Shown piece after piece: positions 20,654 to 32,126 of a DNA stretch of 64,000 bases. Numbering within the stretch: position 1 is the first letter of the stretch; each line of letters opens with the position of its first letter. Under the pieces are notes generated by a model. The model was not told the origin of the DNA. It saw only the letters and a program-made list of their open reading frames with translations, and searched no databases. A program made the position numbers and the translations under genes. This DNA comes from Vibrio mytili (GTDB lineage Bacteria; Pseudomonadota; Gammaproteobacteria; Enterobacterales; Vibrionaceae): assembly GCF_000830505.1 (NCBI RefSeq), contig NZ_JXOK01000081.1:62001-126000 (forward strand), given 5' to 3'.

Positions 20654-23600
20654 TTATTGCGCTTGAACACGCAGTTCTGCGGAACTACGACTTTGGTGGC
20701 CCAGCAGCGTATTAAGATCGGCTGCTTGAGGTTTCACCAAGTAGAACTTTGGAATCCATTCATCAAAGTTCGCCAAAATAGACTCAGCGTGGCTAGAACC
20801 AGTTTCTTCTAAATGCTCTGCAATCAAGCCGCGCAAGTGTTCTTGGTGAATGTATAAATCCGACAGAGAAATGGCTTCAACCGATTCATTATTGACTCGG
20901 GCCTCGAAGTTTTTGTGTTCATCAAGTACGTAAGCAAAACCACCCGTCATGCCGGCACCAAAGTTAACGCCAGTTGCACCAAGAATCGCGACGATACCGC
21001 CAGTCATGTACTCACAGGCATTATCGCCTGCGCCTTCTATCACGGCTATGGTCCCTGAGTTACGAACGCCAAATCGTTCGCCTGCCGTCCCAGCAGCAAA
21101 CAATTTCCCGCCTGTAGCACCATACAAACAGGTGTTACCGATGATGGTCGCTTCGTTACATTTGAACGCGGTTCCTAGGTGTGGTTTGATGACAATTTTT
21201 CCGCCTGCCATACCTTTACCGACATAGTCGTTAGCATCGCCTGTTAGGTATAGCTCGACACCGCCCGCATTCCATACACCGAACGACTGACCTGCGGTAC
21301 CATCAAGATAGATTTTGATTGGAGAGGCGGCTAAACCTTGGTTGCCATGGCGTTTAGCTATTTCACCTGATAAACGTGCTCCCACAGAGCGATCAGTATT
21401 GATCACATTATAGAAGAAGCTTGCTGATTGGCGTTTTTCAATGGCATCCATCGCATCATCGACTATTTTCTGATTTAGCTCGGCTTTATCAAATGGCGCA
21501 TTGGGTTCTGTCCAAAATAGTGGATGTGCTTGCGGAGAGACTGGTGCCTCTAAAATATTGGACAGATCAAGCTTGGTTTGCTTAGCAGTAAAGCCTTCTA
21601 AGGTTTCTAAGAGGTCAGTGCGGCCAATTAAATCAGTAAGTTTCTCGACCCCCAGCTCAGCGAGTAATCCACGTACTTCTTCTGCAAGGCCAGTAAAGTA
21701 GTTGATGACCATCTCTGGTAAGCCTTTGAAGTACTCTTTACGTAGCGTTTCATCTTGAGTTGCAACGCCTGTCGCACAGTTGTTAAGGTGGCAAATCCGT
21801 AAGAACTTACATCCCATCGCGACCATCGGTGCAGTACCAAAACCAAAGCTCTCTGCGCCTAAAATCGCGGCTTTCACTACATCTAAGCCTGTTTTTAAGC
21901 CACCATCGACTTGCAGACGAATCTTATGACGCAAACCATTGGCGACCAATGCTTGCTGAGTTTCTGCGAGGCCAAGTTCCCATGGACACCCCGCATATTT
22001 AACCGAGGTTAACGGACTGGCTGCGGTACCTCCATCATACCCTGAGATTGTAATAAGGTCGGCATACGCTTTCGCAACGCCCGTGGCGATGGTGCCGACA
22101 CCTGGTTCGGAAACCAGCTTGACGGAAACAAGCGCGTTTGGGTTCACCTGTTTCAAGTCGAAAATCAGTTGGGCCAAATCTTCAATCGAATAAATATCGT
22201 GATGTGGAGGAGGGGAGATGAGTGTTACCCCTTGAACCGAATAACGCAGCTTGGCAATTTCTGCGGTGACTTTATGTCCTGGTAGCTGGCCACCTTCACC
22301 GGGTTTTGCGCCTTGTGCGACTTTGATTTGCAGTACATCGGCATTGGTTAAGTAGTGTGGTGTCACACCGAATCGACCTGACGCTATTTGCTTGATGCGT
22401 GAGTTACGTTCAGTACCAAAACGACGCGGATCTTCACCCCCTTCGCCTGAGTTAGAGTAACCACCAAGACGGTTCATCGCCATCGCAAGAGCTTCATGTG
22501 CTTCTGGACTTAAGGCTCCAATGGACATGGCTGCAGAGTCGAAGCGTTTAAATAGCTCTTCGCGAGGTTCGATTTTGGTGAGTGGTAACGGTGTGTCAGA
22601 CTTTTTCAGCGTCATTAAGTCACGCAACATGGCGACCGGGCGTTGGTTTACGTGCTTGGCATAGGTTTGGTAGTCATGGATTTCACCGGATTTTACGGCG
22701 GTTTGTAATGTACTGACGACGTCTGGGTTGTAAGCATGATACTCGCCCCCGTGAACGTACTTGAGTAAACCGCCTTGATCCACAGACTTACGTTTTGTCC
22801 ATGCTTTACGCGATAAGTTAATCAGGTCTTGTTGGAAGTCTTCAAAGTTTGCCCCTTCAATACGAGTAGCAACACCTCTAAAGCACAAATCAACGACTTC
22901 CTGACTTAAGCCGACAGCTTCAAACAATTGAGAGCAGCGATAGGATGCGATAGTTGAGATACCCATCTTCGACATGATTTTGTACAGCCCTTTATTGATG
23001 CCGTACTGATAATTTTGCATCACGTCACGATAGTCTTTATCCAGCGCACCACTGTCTATCATCTTACCAAGCACTTCATAAGCCAGGTATGGATACACTG
23101 CGGTGGCACCAAAACCAAGCAATACTGCGAATTGGTGTGGATCGCGAGCGGTGGCGGTTTCAACAACGATGTTAGCATCGCAACGTAAGTTCGCTTCTGC
23201 CAATCGAGTTTGTACTGCACCAACTGCCATGGCCGCAGGAATTGGCAGTCTTCCTTTTACGAGGGCACGGTCAGAAAGTACAACGAGAACCGTTCCTTCA
23301 CGCACCACTTGTTCTGCTTGATGACATAAATCATTCAGCGCTTGCTTGAGATCCTTCTCGTTAGGATCATAGTTAATATCAAGGATGGTATTGCGGTAGT
23401 GATCATCGCTCAGCCCAAGCAATTGTTGCATGTCCGAATAGAGCAACACGGGTGAATCGAATGTGACGCGATGAGCATGTCCGTCTGTTTCACAAAAAAC
23501 ATTCATCTCTTGACCGATACTGGTCGCCAGGGACATGACGTGTTTTTCACGTAATGGATCGATCGGTGGGTTGGTTACCTGTGCAAATTTCTGGCGGAAG

Positions 23601-25117
23601 TAATCACTGACTAAACGCTCTTTGGAGGAAAGCACCGCCATTGGTGTATCGTCTCCCATTGAACCAACGGCTTCTTGGCCCATTTCACCCAGTACACGTA
23701 GAACTTGATCAACTTCTTCGTTGGTCATTGCAAACTGTTTTTGATACGTATTGAGCTCGTCTTCATTGAAGTTACGCTCGCCAACTTGCGCATCAGACAG
23801 TTCAGAAAATGGCGTTAATTTCCGAACGTTGTTTTCCATCCACTCGCGGTATGGGTGTCGAGATTTTAAATCGTTATCGATTTCACTCGACTGCCATAGT
23901 TTGCCTTTGCGGGTGTCAATGACTAACAGTTCACCGGGACCAACGCGGCCTTTTTTCGCCACTTCATCCGGTGCGTAGTTCCAAATGCCGACCTCTGATG
24001 CGAGCGTGATCAGTTTGTCTTTTGTTATCACATAGCGTGCAGGACGCAGACCATTACGGTCAAGGTTACAGGCCGCATAGCGACCGTCTGATAATACGAT
24101 CCCCGCCGGGCCATCCCACGGTTCCATATGTTTTGAGTTGAAATCGTAGAACGCTCTTAAATCTTGATCCATATCTGGATGGTTTTGCCATGCTGGCGGC
24201 ACAAGCATGCGCATAGCTCGGAAGATATCCATGCCTCCGGCCAAGAAGAGATCAAGCATATTATCTAAACTGGAAGAGTCTGAGCCTGTTTCATTGACAA
24301 ATGGTGCGGCGGTTTGCAGATCAGGCAGCAGTGGAGACGCGAATTTATACGCTCGCGCTCGTGCCCACTGACGGTTACCTTCGATAGTGTTGATCTCACC
24401 ATTATGAGCAAGATAACGAAATGGTTGAGCAAGAGGCCAGCGAGGCTGAGTGTTGGTTGAAAAACGCTGGTGGAATAAGCAAATTGCTGACTCCATGCGA
24501 AGATCCGCAAGATCCAAATAAAAGCGAGGTAAATCTGCGGGCATACACAAGCCTTTGTAAACTAATACTTGTGTTGACAGGCTACAGATATAGAAGTCGC
24601 GATCGTTGGAGATCTGTTTTTCGATTCGGCGTCGGGCAATGTACAGGCGTCGTTCAATATCGCGCTCACGCCATCCCGCTGGTGCCGAGATAAAGACTTG
24701 CTGAATATTCGGCACAGAAGCAATCGCGATCGGACCAAGTACGGCAGAATTTGTCGGTACTTCTCGCCAACCAGCAACAGTTAGTGTCTCTTGAGAAAGT
24801 TCTTTATTAATGATGTCACGAGCTTGTTGGGCTTTAACCGGATCTTGGCTAAAGAAAATCATTCCAACCGCATATTGCTTGCCGAGCTTAAAGCCGCTTT
24901 CTTCAGCGACCAAGCGTAAATAGGAATCGGGCTTTTGTAATAGAAGACCACAACCATCACCGGTTTTTCCATCGGCGGCGATGCCACCACGGTGAGTCAT
25001 GCGGTCAAGTGCAGAAATTGCTGTACGAACCAGCTTGTGGCTTTGTTCGCCTTCCATATGCGCGATCAAGCCAAATCCACAGTTGTCTTTTTCAAGACTA
25101 GGATCATAAAGAGCCAT
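20654..25117 (-). CDS. gltB: Glutamate synthase large subunit, enteric type (first set)
   Basis: Alpha subunit of glutamate synthase: glutamine plus 2-oxoglutarate to two glutamate. The start is ATG 25117 ([20 protein letters not shown]) with GGGAG 7 bp upstream; the frame extends 39 bp further without a ribosome site. 1,487 residues. A 12-residue propeptide precedes Cys13, the N-terminal nucleophile of the class II amidotransferase domain. The FMN-binding synthase domain is near 840-1200 ([48 protein letters not shown]). The Fe-S motif [15 protein letters not shown] follows, then the C-terminal beta-helix. This copy resembles E. coli GltB far more than the second one does. Confidence 0.97.
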   Translation of the reverse strand: MALYDPSLEKDNCGFGLIAHMEGEQSHKLVRTAISALDRMTHRGGIAADGKTGDGCGLLLQKPDSYLRLVAEESGFKLGKQYAVGMIFFSQDPVKAQQARDIINKELSQETLTVAGWREVPTNSAVLGPIAIASVPNIQQVFISAPAGWRERDIERRLYIARRRIEKQISNDRDFYICSLSTQVLVYKGLCMPADLPRFYLDLADLRMESAICLFHQRFSTNTQPRWPLAQPFRYLAHNGEINTIEGNRQWARARAYKFASPLLPDLQTAAPFVNETGSDSSSLDNMLDLFLAGGMDIFRAMRMLVPPAWQNHPDMDQDLRAFYDFNSKHMEPWDGPAGIVLSDGRYAACNLDRNGLRPARYVITKDKLITLASEVGIWNYAPDEVAKKGRVGPGELLVIDTRKGKLWQSSEIDNDLKSRHPYREWMENNVRKLTPFSELSDAQVGERNFNEDELNTYQKQFAMTNEEVDQVLRVLGEMGQEAVGSMGDDTPMAVLSSKERLVSDYFRQKFAQVTNPPIDPLREKHVMSLATSIGQEMNVFCETDGHAHRVTFDSPVLLYSDMQQLLGLSDDHYRNTILDINYDPNEKDLKQALNDLCHQAEQVVREGTVLVVLSDRALVKGRLPIPAAMAVGAVQTRLAEANLRCDANIVVETATARDPHQFAVLLGFGATAVYPYLAYEVLGKMIDSGALDKDYRDVMQNYQYGINKGLYKIMSKMGISTIASYRCSQLFEAVGLSQEVVDLCFRGVATRIEGANFEDFQQDLINLSRKAWTKRKSVDQGGLLKYVHGGEYHAYNPDVVSTLQTAVKSGEIHDYQTYAKHVNQRPVAMLRDLMTLKKSDTPLPLTKIEPREELFKRFDSAAMSIGALSPEAHEALAMAMNRLGGYSNSGEGGEDPRRFGTERNSRIKQIASGRFGVTPHYLTNADVLQIKVAQGAKPGEGGQLPGHKVTAEIAKLRYSVQGVTLISPPPHHDIYSIEDLAQLIFDLKQVNPNALVSVKLVSEPGVGTIATGVAKAYADLITISGYDGGTAASPLTSVKYAGCPWELGLAETQQALVANGLRHKIRLQVDGGLKTGLDVVKAAILGAESFGFGTAPMVAMGCKFLRICHLNNCATGVATQDETLRKEYFKGLPEMVINYFTGLAEEVRGLLAELGVEKLTDLIGRTDLLETLEGFTAKQTKLDLSNILEAPVSPQAHPLFWTEPNAPFDKAELNQKIVDDAMDAIEKRQSASFFYNVINTDRSVGARLSGEIAKRHGNQGLAASPIKIYLDGTAGQSFGVWNAGGVELYLTGDANDYVGKGMAGGKIVIKPHLGTAFKCNEATIIGNTCLYGATGGKLFAAGTAGERFGVRNSGTIAVIEGAGDNACEYMTGGIVAILGATGVNFGAGMTGGFAYVLDEHKNFEARVNNESVEAISLSDLYIHQEHLRGLIAEHLEETGSSHAESILANFDEWIPKFYLVKPQAADLNTLLGHQSRSSAELRVQAQ

Positions 25118-25423
25118 TGCAATTCTCCCTTTGCTTACCTGCCTGCTGGCAGGCACATCAACACTGCTTACGTTGATAATGATGACTAACTGTCATTTTT
25201 ATTTTTTATATTCATTAAGTGGTATGAAAACTCTTAACAAAATCCATGTGTTTTATTTTCATTAACGTCACAAGCTATAGCTTATTATAGGAAAGGTCAA
25301 GTTATTAGTAGATAATCACGTGAATGTGGAATTTACCGTGAAATTCGCTGTAATAAATGAATAATTTCAAATAGATATGAAACTAAGCCATACAAACAAC
25401 TGACATTTGATTCTGATAGACAT
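25118..25423. other. Promoter region of the first gltBD operon
   Basis: About 300 bp between gltB and the terminator of the upstream operon. AT-rich, no ORF with a ribosome site. It must hold the gltB promoter, but I cannot single out one. Lrp, which activates gltBD in E. coli, has too loose a site to call by eye. Confidence 0.45.
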
Positions 25424-25450
25424 AAAAAAGACCAGCATAAGATGCTGGTC
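25424..25450 (-). terminator. Intrinsic terminator of the second gltBD operon
   Basis: GACCAGCAT-ctt-ATGCTGGTC on the minus strand followed by six T. Confidence 0.9.
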
Positions 25451-25480
25451 AAAATCGAAATATTGGAAGGATTTGTTTAT

Positions 25481-25541
25481 CTTTCTTAGCCTCAACTATC
25501 AATCATTAATATCTCGATAGCGGATTGAGAGGCTAAGAAAG
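25481..25541 (-). repeat. Long inverted repeat in the gltD 3' UTR
   Basis: 13-bp perfect arms CTTTCTTAGCCTC (25481-25493) and GAGGCTAAGAAAG (25529-25541). Inside is a second pairing CTATC / GATAG. It starts 27 nt past the gltD stop and precedes the terminator, so it is transcribed and should fold. Confidence 0.8.
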
Positions 25542-25567
25542 AAGGGGAATGAATGTAACCATTCCCT

Positions 25568-27037
25568 CTATGCTGAAAGCATCATTGAATCAGATTTTGC
25601 TTCCAGTTGTGTGCCACCCATTAGGTAAGCATCGACTGCGCGAGCACATTCTCGACCTTCGTTGATACAGCGAACAACAAGAGATTGACCTGTACGCATG
25701 TCTCCAGCTGCAAAGACGCCTTCTTGGTTGGTAGCAAAGTCTTGCGTTGCAACGTTTCCACGCTCATCAAGAGCGATGTCCAATTGAGCTAATACGCCAG
25801 TTGGCTCTGGGTGTAAAAAGCCCATGGCCAAGAATGCCATATCACATGGGATCACTCGCTCACTGCCTTCCACTTCTTTGAAGCTTGGGCGCTCACCAGG
25901 TTTTGCATCTTCCCACACGATGTCTGCAATACGTAAACCCGTCACTTCACCTTTATCATTACCGATGAATTCTTTGGTTAGAATGTTCCAATGACGATCC
26001 ACACCTTCTTCATGTGATGTTGAAGTACGAAGAATCATTGGGTATTGCGGCCATGGCATATTTGCCGGACGTTTTTCTGGTGGAATCGGCATGATCTCAA
26101 CTTGAGTCACGCTCGCTGCACCATGACGGTTAGAGGTACCCACACAGTCAGAGCCTGTATCACCGCCACCGATCACAACGACATGTTTACCTGCAGCATG
26201 AATTTCTTCCGTTTTCAGGTCCATACCATTTGCACGACGGTTGTTTTGCGCTAAGAATTGCATTGCAAAGTAGACGCCATTGAGTTCACGACCTGGAACG
26301 GGAAGATCACGAGGAACGGTAGAACCACCAGTAAGTAGCACCACGTCGTACTCTTGACGCAACTGCTGAGCATTGACGTCAACACCGATATGTTGATTGA
26401 CTTTGAACTCAACGCCCGCTTCTGCCATTAGATTGATCTTACGATCAATGACTTCCATGCTGAGCTTGAAGTCTGGGATGCCAAAGCGCAATAGACCGCC
26501 GACTTTTTCATCACGCTCAAAGACGGTCACAGAGTGACCAGCACTGTTGAGCTGTTCTGCTGCAGAAAGTCCTGCTGGGCCAGAACCAATAATAGCAACG
26601 GTTTTGCCCGTGCGGGAACGTGGTGTTTTTGGTTTGGCGTATCCTTCTCGGTACGCCGTTTCCACGATGGTTTTTTCAATATTACAGATAGTAATTGGGT
26701 CTTGGTTGATACCAAGTACACAAGAACTCTCACATGGCGCAGGGCAGACACGACCAGTAAACTCTGGGAAGTTATTGGTTGAGCTTAGAATGTTCCACGC
26801 TTCTTCCCAGCTATCACGATAAACGGCGTCGTTGAACTCTGGGATGATGTTGCCGATAGGGCAGCCGTTATGACAAAACGGTACGCCACAATCCATACAG
26901 CGAGAAGCCTGAGTATTGATTTTGCTACCAAACTCCTCGTTCAGAACGAACTCTTTGTTGTTCTTGATACGTTCAGCTGGGTCGATCTTTTGTGGAAGTT
27001 CACGACCATGCTCTAAAAATCCAGTAGGCTTACCCAT
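25568..27037 (-). CDS. gltD: Glutamate synthase small subunit, second type
   Basis: NADPH-dependent beta subunit of the second glutamate synthase. 489 residues, about 19 longer than the first copy and clearly a different subfamily (MGKPTGFLEHGRELPQKIDP start, AKPKTPRSRTGKTVAIIGSG). Fe-S cysteine motifs CMDCGVPFCHNGCPIGNIIPEF and CPAPCESSCVLGI, FAD site AIIGSGPAGLSAAEQL and NADPH site VVIGGGDTGSDCVGTSNR are all intact. The ATG shares one base with the gltB stop (TAATG), so translation is coupled. A structured 3' UTR follows. Confidence 0.95.
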   Translation of the reverse strand: MGKPTGFLEHGRELPQKIDPAERIKNNKEFVLNEEFGSKINTQASRCMDCGVPFCHNGCPIGNIIPEFNDAVYRDSWEEAWNILSSTNNFPEFTGRVCPAPCESSCVLGINQDPITICNIEKTIVETAYREGYAKPKTPRSRTGKTVAIIGSGPAGLSAAEQLNSAGHSVTVFERDEKVGGLLRFGIPDFKLSMEVIDRKINLMAEAGVEFKVNQHIGVDVNAQQLRQEYDVVLLTGGSTVPRDLPVPGRELNGVYFAMQFLAQNNRRANGMDLKTEEIHAAGKHVVVIGGGDTGSDCVGTSNRHGAASVTQVEIMPIPPEKRPANMPWPQYPMILRTSTSHEEGVDRHWNILTKEFIGNDKGEVTGLRIADIVWEDAKPGERPSFKEVEGSERVIPCDMAFLAMGFLHPEPTGVLAQLDIALDERGNVATQDFATNQEGVFAAGDMRTGQSLVVRCINEGRECARAVDAYLMGGTQLEAKSDSMMLSA

Positions 27038-30000
27038 TATACTGCCTCCGCTTCAGTTTGTTGTGCTTCCGCCTGACGCTTTTGAAGTACCGCTTTGTAG
27101 TCGCGCGGCATCACCTTGATTATAGAGGCTAAGCTCGCTTCAAAATTGTCTAGGAAAGACTTCGCCACTTCACTTCCTGTGAATTGGACATGTTTGGTTA
27201 ACATGTCGAGTAAGAAATCTTTGTCTTCTTGTTCGATAGGATCGAGGTCAACGAGTTCAGGGTTCAGTTTTGATTCAAAGTCACCTGATTTATCCCATAC
27301 GTACGCCACACCGCCGCTCATACCTGCCGCAAAGTTGCGACCTGTTGAACCAAGGATAATCGCTGCGCCACCCGTCATGTATTCACAACCGTGGTCACCA
27401 ATACCTTCGACGACAACTTTCGCGCCAGAGTTACGAACACAGAAGCGCTCGCCAGCCATACCGCGAATGAACGACTCACCAGATGTCGCACCGTAGAAAC
27501 ATACGTTACCAACAATAATATTGTCTTCTGCGATGATGCTTGATTTAGCGTCTGGGTACAGTACCAAAGTACCGCCAGACAAACCTTTACCCCAGTAGTC
27601 GTTAGCATCGCCTTCGACTTCAAACTTCACGCCTTTGGCTAGGAACGCGCCGAACGACTGACCAGCAGAACCTTTGAACTTCACATTCATTGGTTGCGGC
27701 AGACCTTGGTCTTTGTACACTTTCGAGATCTCGTTCGACAGCATGGTACCTGCAGAGCGGTCCGTGTTGACGATAGGGAACTCGGCGTTAACTGCTTCGC
27801 CTTTTTCAAGTGCAGGGATTGCCGCTTGAATCAGTTTACGGTCAAGTACAGATTCCAGGTTATGGTTCTGTTGCGTTTGATTGTGGATACCGTCTGACTC
27901 ACGTGGTTGTTCTACGTGTAGTACTGGAGACAGATCGAGGTTTTTGTATTTCCAATGAGAAATATCTTGGCGTAGGCGCAGTTTCTTGCCTTGACCGACC
28001 ATTTCATCGATCGTACGGAAACCGAGTTCAGCCATGATTTCACGCATACCTTGCGCCATGTATTGGAAGAAGGTAACCACGTCTTCTACGCGACCATCAA
28101 AGCGCTCACGTAGCGTTTTGTTTTGTGTAGCGATACCAACAGGACAAGTGTTTTTATGACACTTACGCATCATAATACAGCCTTCAACCACCAATGCGGC
28201 CGTTGCTACACCCCACTCTTCTGCACCGAGCAAGGTTGCAATAGCAAGGTCGCGAGGTGTTTTCATCTGACCATCTGCTTGCACAACGATACGGTTACGT
28301 AGGCCGTTTTTCAGTAGTGTTTGATGCGTTTCTGCCAGACCTAGCTCCCAAGGAAGACCAGTATGGCGAATTGACGACATTGGTGATGCACCCGTACCAC
28401 CATCGAAACCGGCAATCAGAACCACGTCTGCTTTTGCTTTGGCAACGCCAGATGCGATCGTGCCGACACCTGCTTCAGAAACGAGTTTTACGTTAACACG
28501 GCCCGCGCGGTTGGCGTTTTTCAAATCGTAGATCAGCTGAGCTAAATCTTCGATTGAATAAATGTCGTGGTGCGGCGGTGGAGAAATCAAACCGACGCCC
28601 GGAGTTGAGTGACGTGTTGCACCGATCCAATCATCAACTTTATCACCCGGTAGCTGACCACCTTCGCCTGGTTTTGCACCTTGAGCCATCTTAATTTGAA
28701 GCTCTTCAGCGTTGGTCAGGTAGTAAGAGGTTACACCGAAACGGCCAGAAGCAACCTGTTTGATTGCCGAGCGTTCCCAGTCACCATTCTCTTTGCGCTC
28801 AAAGCGCATTGGATCTTCACCACCTTCACCTGAGTTAGATTTCGCGCCTAAGCGGTTCATTGCAACGGCAAGCGTTGAGTGTGCTTCGTAGGAAATCGAG
28901 CCAAATGACATCGCACCTGTTGCAAAGCGTTTTACGATGCTTTCAATTGGTTCAACTTCGTCGATAGAAATTGAGCCTGCTGGATTTTTGATAAACTCAA
29001 GTTGGCTGCGCAGAGTTACCGCGTCATCGCCTTGTTTATCAACCGCACTCGCGTACTGCTTAAACTGATCATAGTCTTTGTTACGAGTTGATTGTTGCAG
29101 CAGAGAAATCGTTTCTGGATTGAACAGGTGTTTTTCACCACGCTGTTTCCATTGGTACACGCCACCCACATCCAGCATTTGAATTGGAATTTCACGTTGA
29201 GGGTAACCAATGCGGTGACGAACGACGACTTCTTTGGCGATATCGTCCAGAGTCAGGCCCTGAATGCGAGAAACCGTACCAGTAAAGTATTTATCAACCA
29301 CCGACTTGTGAATACCAAGTGCCTCGAAGATCTGCGCGCCATGGTATGATTGCAAGGTTGAGATACCCATCTTTGAGAAGATCTTTAATAGTCCGCCGTT
29401 AATTGCTTTACGGTAGTTATCGAATAGATCTCTAGGGTTTGCTTCAGGATCAAGCTTTTTAGTGCGTTGCAGATCAATGATGGTTTCGATAACCAAGTAC
29501 GGGTTAACCGCGTTGGCACCATAGCCTAGCAATGTTGCAAAATGGTGCGTTTCACGCGCGTCACCGGTTTCTACAACAATGTCACACTTGGCACGTAACC
29601 CTTTGCGGATCAGGTGGTGGTGAACAGCACCCACTGCAAGCATCGCTGGGATCGCTGCGTGGTTAGAGTTTACCGCACGGTCTGTCAGTAAGATGATGGA
29701 GTAACCATCGATAACCGCGTCTTCCGCATATTGACAGATACGCTTCAGAGCACGCTCGAGTTTGCCCTTATCTTCACTCGCTTGGAAAACGATGTCCAAA
29801 GTCTTCGCTTGTAAGTGCTCGTTATCAATCGCGCGCAGTTTCTCGAGTTCAGAGTTTGCGAGTACTGGAGACTCAAGCTCTACTTTTTGACAGTGAAGTG
29901 GCGTCTCCGTCAATAAGTTCTGATCTTTACCTAAGTAAGTGTTCAGCGACATCACCATACGTTCACGGATCGGATCGATCGGTGGGTTGGTAACTTGTGC

Positions 30001-31575
30001 AAACAACTGCTTGAAGTAGTGAGATAAATGTTGAGACTGGTGAGACAGTACCGCTAACGGCCAGTCGGCGCCCATTGCTGAAAGTGGCTCTTTACCATCG
30101 TTCGCCATTGGGACGATAATTTCGTTCACTTCTTCGCTGCTGACACCAAATGCTTGTTGACGATGCAAAAGATGTTCTGGTTTAGGCTGACTAAACTGGT
30201 TGCTGGCTTCAGGCAGTTTTTTCAGGCTCAGAAGGTTGTCTTCAACCCATTTTTCGTATGGCTGTGCCGTCGCAATGGTGTCTTTCACTTCTTCATCAGA
30301 AATGATTCGGCCTTGCTCTAGGTCAGCAACAAAGATACGTCCTGGTTGTAAGCGACCACGGAACTCAACGTTCTCTGGTTTGATGTCAACAACACCAGAC
30401 TCTGACGCCATTACGAGGAAGTCGTCTTTAGTCACGGTGTAGCGTGACGGGCGAAGACCATTACGGTCAAGCGTTGCACCCACTTGAACACCATCGGTGA
30501 AACAGACAGATGCTGGGCCATCCCATGGTTCCATGATGTTTGCGTGGTACTGATAGAACGCGCGACGTTTTGGATCCAGATTTTTATTTTCTTGCCATGC
30601 TTCAGGGATCATCATCATTAATGCATGTGGCAGGCTACGACCAGAAAGAACCAGGAGCTCTAACGCCATATCAAAGTTTGATGAATCTGAGCTGCCTTCC
30701 TGACAAATAGGAAGGAGCATGTCGATCTCTGCCTGAGTAAACAGGTCTGATTCTAGAATCGCTTCACGGGCTTTCATCCAGTTCAAGTTGCCGCGAACTG
30801 TGTTGATTTCACCGTTGTGTGCAATGTAGCGGAAAGGCTGTGCCAGACGCCATCTTGGGAACGTATTGGTAGAGAAGCGAGAGTGCACCAGCGCAAGAGC
30901 TGTCACCATCGTTGGGTTCTGCAGATCGAGGAAGTACTGTGGTACTTGCTCAGTGGTTAGCTGACCTTTGTACACAATGGTCTTATAAGACATTGAGTTA
31001 ATGTAGAAGTCGTCACCGATATTTGAAACGCTTTCTAAGCACACGCGTACTGTGTAGTTACGCAGCACGTAAAGTTTGCGCTCAAGCTCTTCTGGTGTAA
31101 TCCCAGGACCGCCAGAAATAAACACATGTTCAAATTGAGGCTCTGTGCTTAATGGATCCGCGCCGATCATTGAGTTATCGGTTGGTAGTACGCGGTAGCC
31201 GATCACTTCAAGGTCGAGACGCTTAGCGTTACGCTCCAGAATATCTCGACATTGTTCGCGTTTGTATTCGTCTTTAGGGAAAAGAACGACACCCACACCA
31301 TACTTTTCGAAAGAAGGCAGTTTAATGCCTAACTTAACGGCTTCTTCCAATAGGAATTCATGAGGTTTTTGCAGCAGAATACCTGCGCCGTCACCGCTAC
31401 ATGGGTCACAACCTTGACCACCGCGGTGCTCCATACGCGCAAGCATATCGAGTGCTTGAGTTACAACATCATGAGATTTACGGTTTTTAAGGTGAGCAAC
31501 AAAACCGATTCCACAAGCGTCATGCTCCAGCTCAGGAGTATATAGACCTTGTGAACTTTGCTCTCTATTTACCAT
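27037..31575 (-). CDS. gltB: Glutamate synthase large subunit, second type
   Basis: Second glutamate synthase alpha subunit. I place the start at ATG 31575 (MVNREQSSQGLYTPELEHDA), 7 bp after GGAAGGA; the open frame runs 63 bp further. 1,512 residues. Cys21 in HDACGIGFVAH would be the N-terminal nucleophile after removal of a 20-residue propeptide. The FMN domain ([27 protein letters not shown] has an insertion relative to the first copy), the Fe-S motif CIMMRKCHKNTCPVGIATQ and the beta-helix domain are complete. The two large subunits here are too different to be a recent duplication. Its ribosome site is the predicted target of the RNA at 25424-25567. Confidence 0.96.
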   Translation of the reverse strand: MVNREQSSQGLYTPELEHDACGIGFVAHLKNRKSHDVVTQALDMLARMEHRGGQGCDPCSGDGAGILLQKPHEFLLEEAVKLGIKLPSFEKYGVGVVLFPKDEYKREQCRDILERNAKRLDLEVIGYRVLPTDNSMIGADPLSTEPQFEHVFISGGPGITPEELERKLYVLRNYTVRVCLESVSNIGDDFYINSMSYKTIVYKGQLTTEQVPQYFLDLQNPTMVTALALVHSRFSTNTFPRWRLAQPFRYIAHNGEINTVRGNLNWMKAREAILESDLFTQAEIDMLLPICQEGSSDSSNFDMALELLVLSGRSLPHALMMMIPEAWQENKNLDPKRRAFYQYHANIMEPWDGPASVCFTDGVQVGATLDRNGLRPSRYTVTKDDFLVMASESGVVDIKPENVEFRGRLQPGRIFVADLEQGRIISDEEVKDTIATAQPYEKWVEDNLLSLKKLPEASNQFSQPKPEHLLHRQQAFGVSSEEVNEIIVPMANDGKEPLSAMGADWPLAVLSHQSQHLSHYFKQLFAQVTNPPIDPIRERMVMSLNTYLGKDQNLLTETPLHCQKVELESPVLANSELEKLRAIDNEHLQAKTLDIVFQASEDKGKLERALKRICQYAEDAVIDGYSIILLTDRAVNSNHAAIPAMLAVGAVHHHLIRKGLRAKCDIVVETGDARETHHFATLLGYGANAVNPYLVIETIIDLQRTKKLDPEANPRDLFDNYRKAINGGLLKIFSKMGISTLQSYHGAQIFEALGIHKSVVDKYFTGTVSRIQGLTLDDIAKEVVVRHRIGYPQREIPIQMLDVGGVYQWKQRGEKHLFNPETISLLQQSTRNKDYDQFKQYASAVDKQGDDAVTLRSQLEFIKNPAGSISIDEVEPIESIVKRFATGAMSFGSISYEAHSTLAVAMNRLGAKSNSGEGGEDPMRFERKENGDWERSAIKQVASGRFGVTSYYLTNAEELQIKMAQGAKPGEGGQLPGDKVDDWIGATRHSTPGVGLISPPPHHDIYSIEDLAQLIYDLKNANRAGRVNVKLVSEAGVGTIASGVAKAKADVVLIAGFDGGTGASPMSSIRHTGLPWELGLAETHQTLLKNGLRNRIVVQADGQMKTPRDLAIATLLGAEEWGVATAALVVEGCIMMRKCHKNTCPVGIATQNKTLRERFDGRVEDVVTFFQYMAQGMREIMAELGFRTIDEMVGQGKKLRLRQDISHWKYKNLDLSPVLHVEQPRESDGIHNQTQQNHNLESVLDRKLIQAAIPALEKGEAVNAEFPIVNTDRSAGTMLSNEISKVYKDQGLPQPMNVKFKGSAGQSFGAFLAKGVKFEVEGDANDYWGKGLSGGTLVLYPDAKSSIIAEDNIIVGNVCFYGATSGESFIRGMAGERFCVRNSGAKVVVEGIGDHGCEYMTGGAAIILGSTGRNFAAGMSGGVAYVWDKSGDFESKLNPELVDLDPIEQEDKDFLLDMLTKHVQFTGSEVAKSFLDNFEASLASIIKVMPRDYKAVLQKRQAEAQQTEAEAV

Positions 31576-32126
31576 AGATACGTCCTTCCAGTTCAATGTT
31601 GGCGCAAAAATCCCTGCGGACAGAGTCCACCGTGACACATTTTGCGCCTTGTCCTTTATATTTATGATTCGCCACTAGCCGAGGTTGACCAGCGTTGATT
31701 CCTTTCCGTATCTCGCAGAAAAGTATTGCGAGAAAAACATTCCTTAGTGATATCCCTTGATTTATTTTCACTTCATAGTGATTTATATAGGTAGGAGTGG
31801 GATATCACCGACAAATCCCAAGGTCCAAAGTGTAGTAAAAACCACAAAACGGAGGGGTTTGTGTAAGTATCCTACAATTTTGTTACTTCAAAATGCAATG
31901 AAAAGTCGCCTTTGTGACGCAATTTTTTCGTCTAAATATGCATTTTGTCATTAACATTTGCGCAACATTGACGCTTTTTGTATGTATTTATGCAGGTTTA
32001 TTGATTTTGACCTAAATCAGCTCCGTTTTAATTGATTAGTATTATTTGCTTTTTCTTGCAGTGATGTAATTAATTTACACAAAACGTAGTGAGAGTGATT
32101 GCGTTTCGTGTTTGTGGTGAGGGTAT
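31576..32126. other. Divergent regulatory region between gltB (second set) and yhcC
   Basis: About 550 bp, AT-rich. A hairpin TCTCGCA-gaaaagtat-TGCGAGA (31711-31733) would be transcribed in the gltB leader if the promoter lies beyond it. An FNR-like box TTGACCTAAATCAG is at 32007-32020 (eight of ten consensus bases). I see no credible ORF. The length suggests a regulated promoter and a long gltB leader. Confidence 0.45.

Larger units (their letters stand above)
25424..25567 (-). ncRNA. Candidate 3'-UTR small RNA of the second gltBD operon
   Basis: Read on the minus strand after the gltD stop: hairpin GGGAATG / CATTCCC (25566-25545); a long hairpin with 13-bp arms CTTTCTTAGCCTC / GAGGCTAAGAAAG (25541-25481); an apparently unpaired linker (25480-25451); and a terminator with a 9-bp stem GACCAGCAT / ATGCTGGTC and six T (25450-25424). 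The linker contains TCCTTCCA (25471-25464), the exact complement of TGGAAGGA in the ribosome binding site of gltB of the same operon (31590-31583). This is the CarZ layout. It is an inference from structure and complementarity; no such RNA is known to me. Confidence 0.5.

Noticed and set aside
27116-31545. Open frames on the + strand inside the glutamate synthase genes
   Set aside because: They are antisense shadows of long, codon-biased genes and have no ribosome sites or recognisable products.
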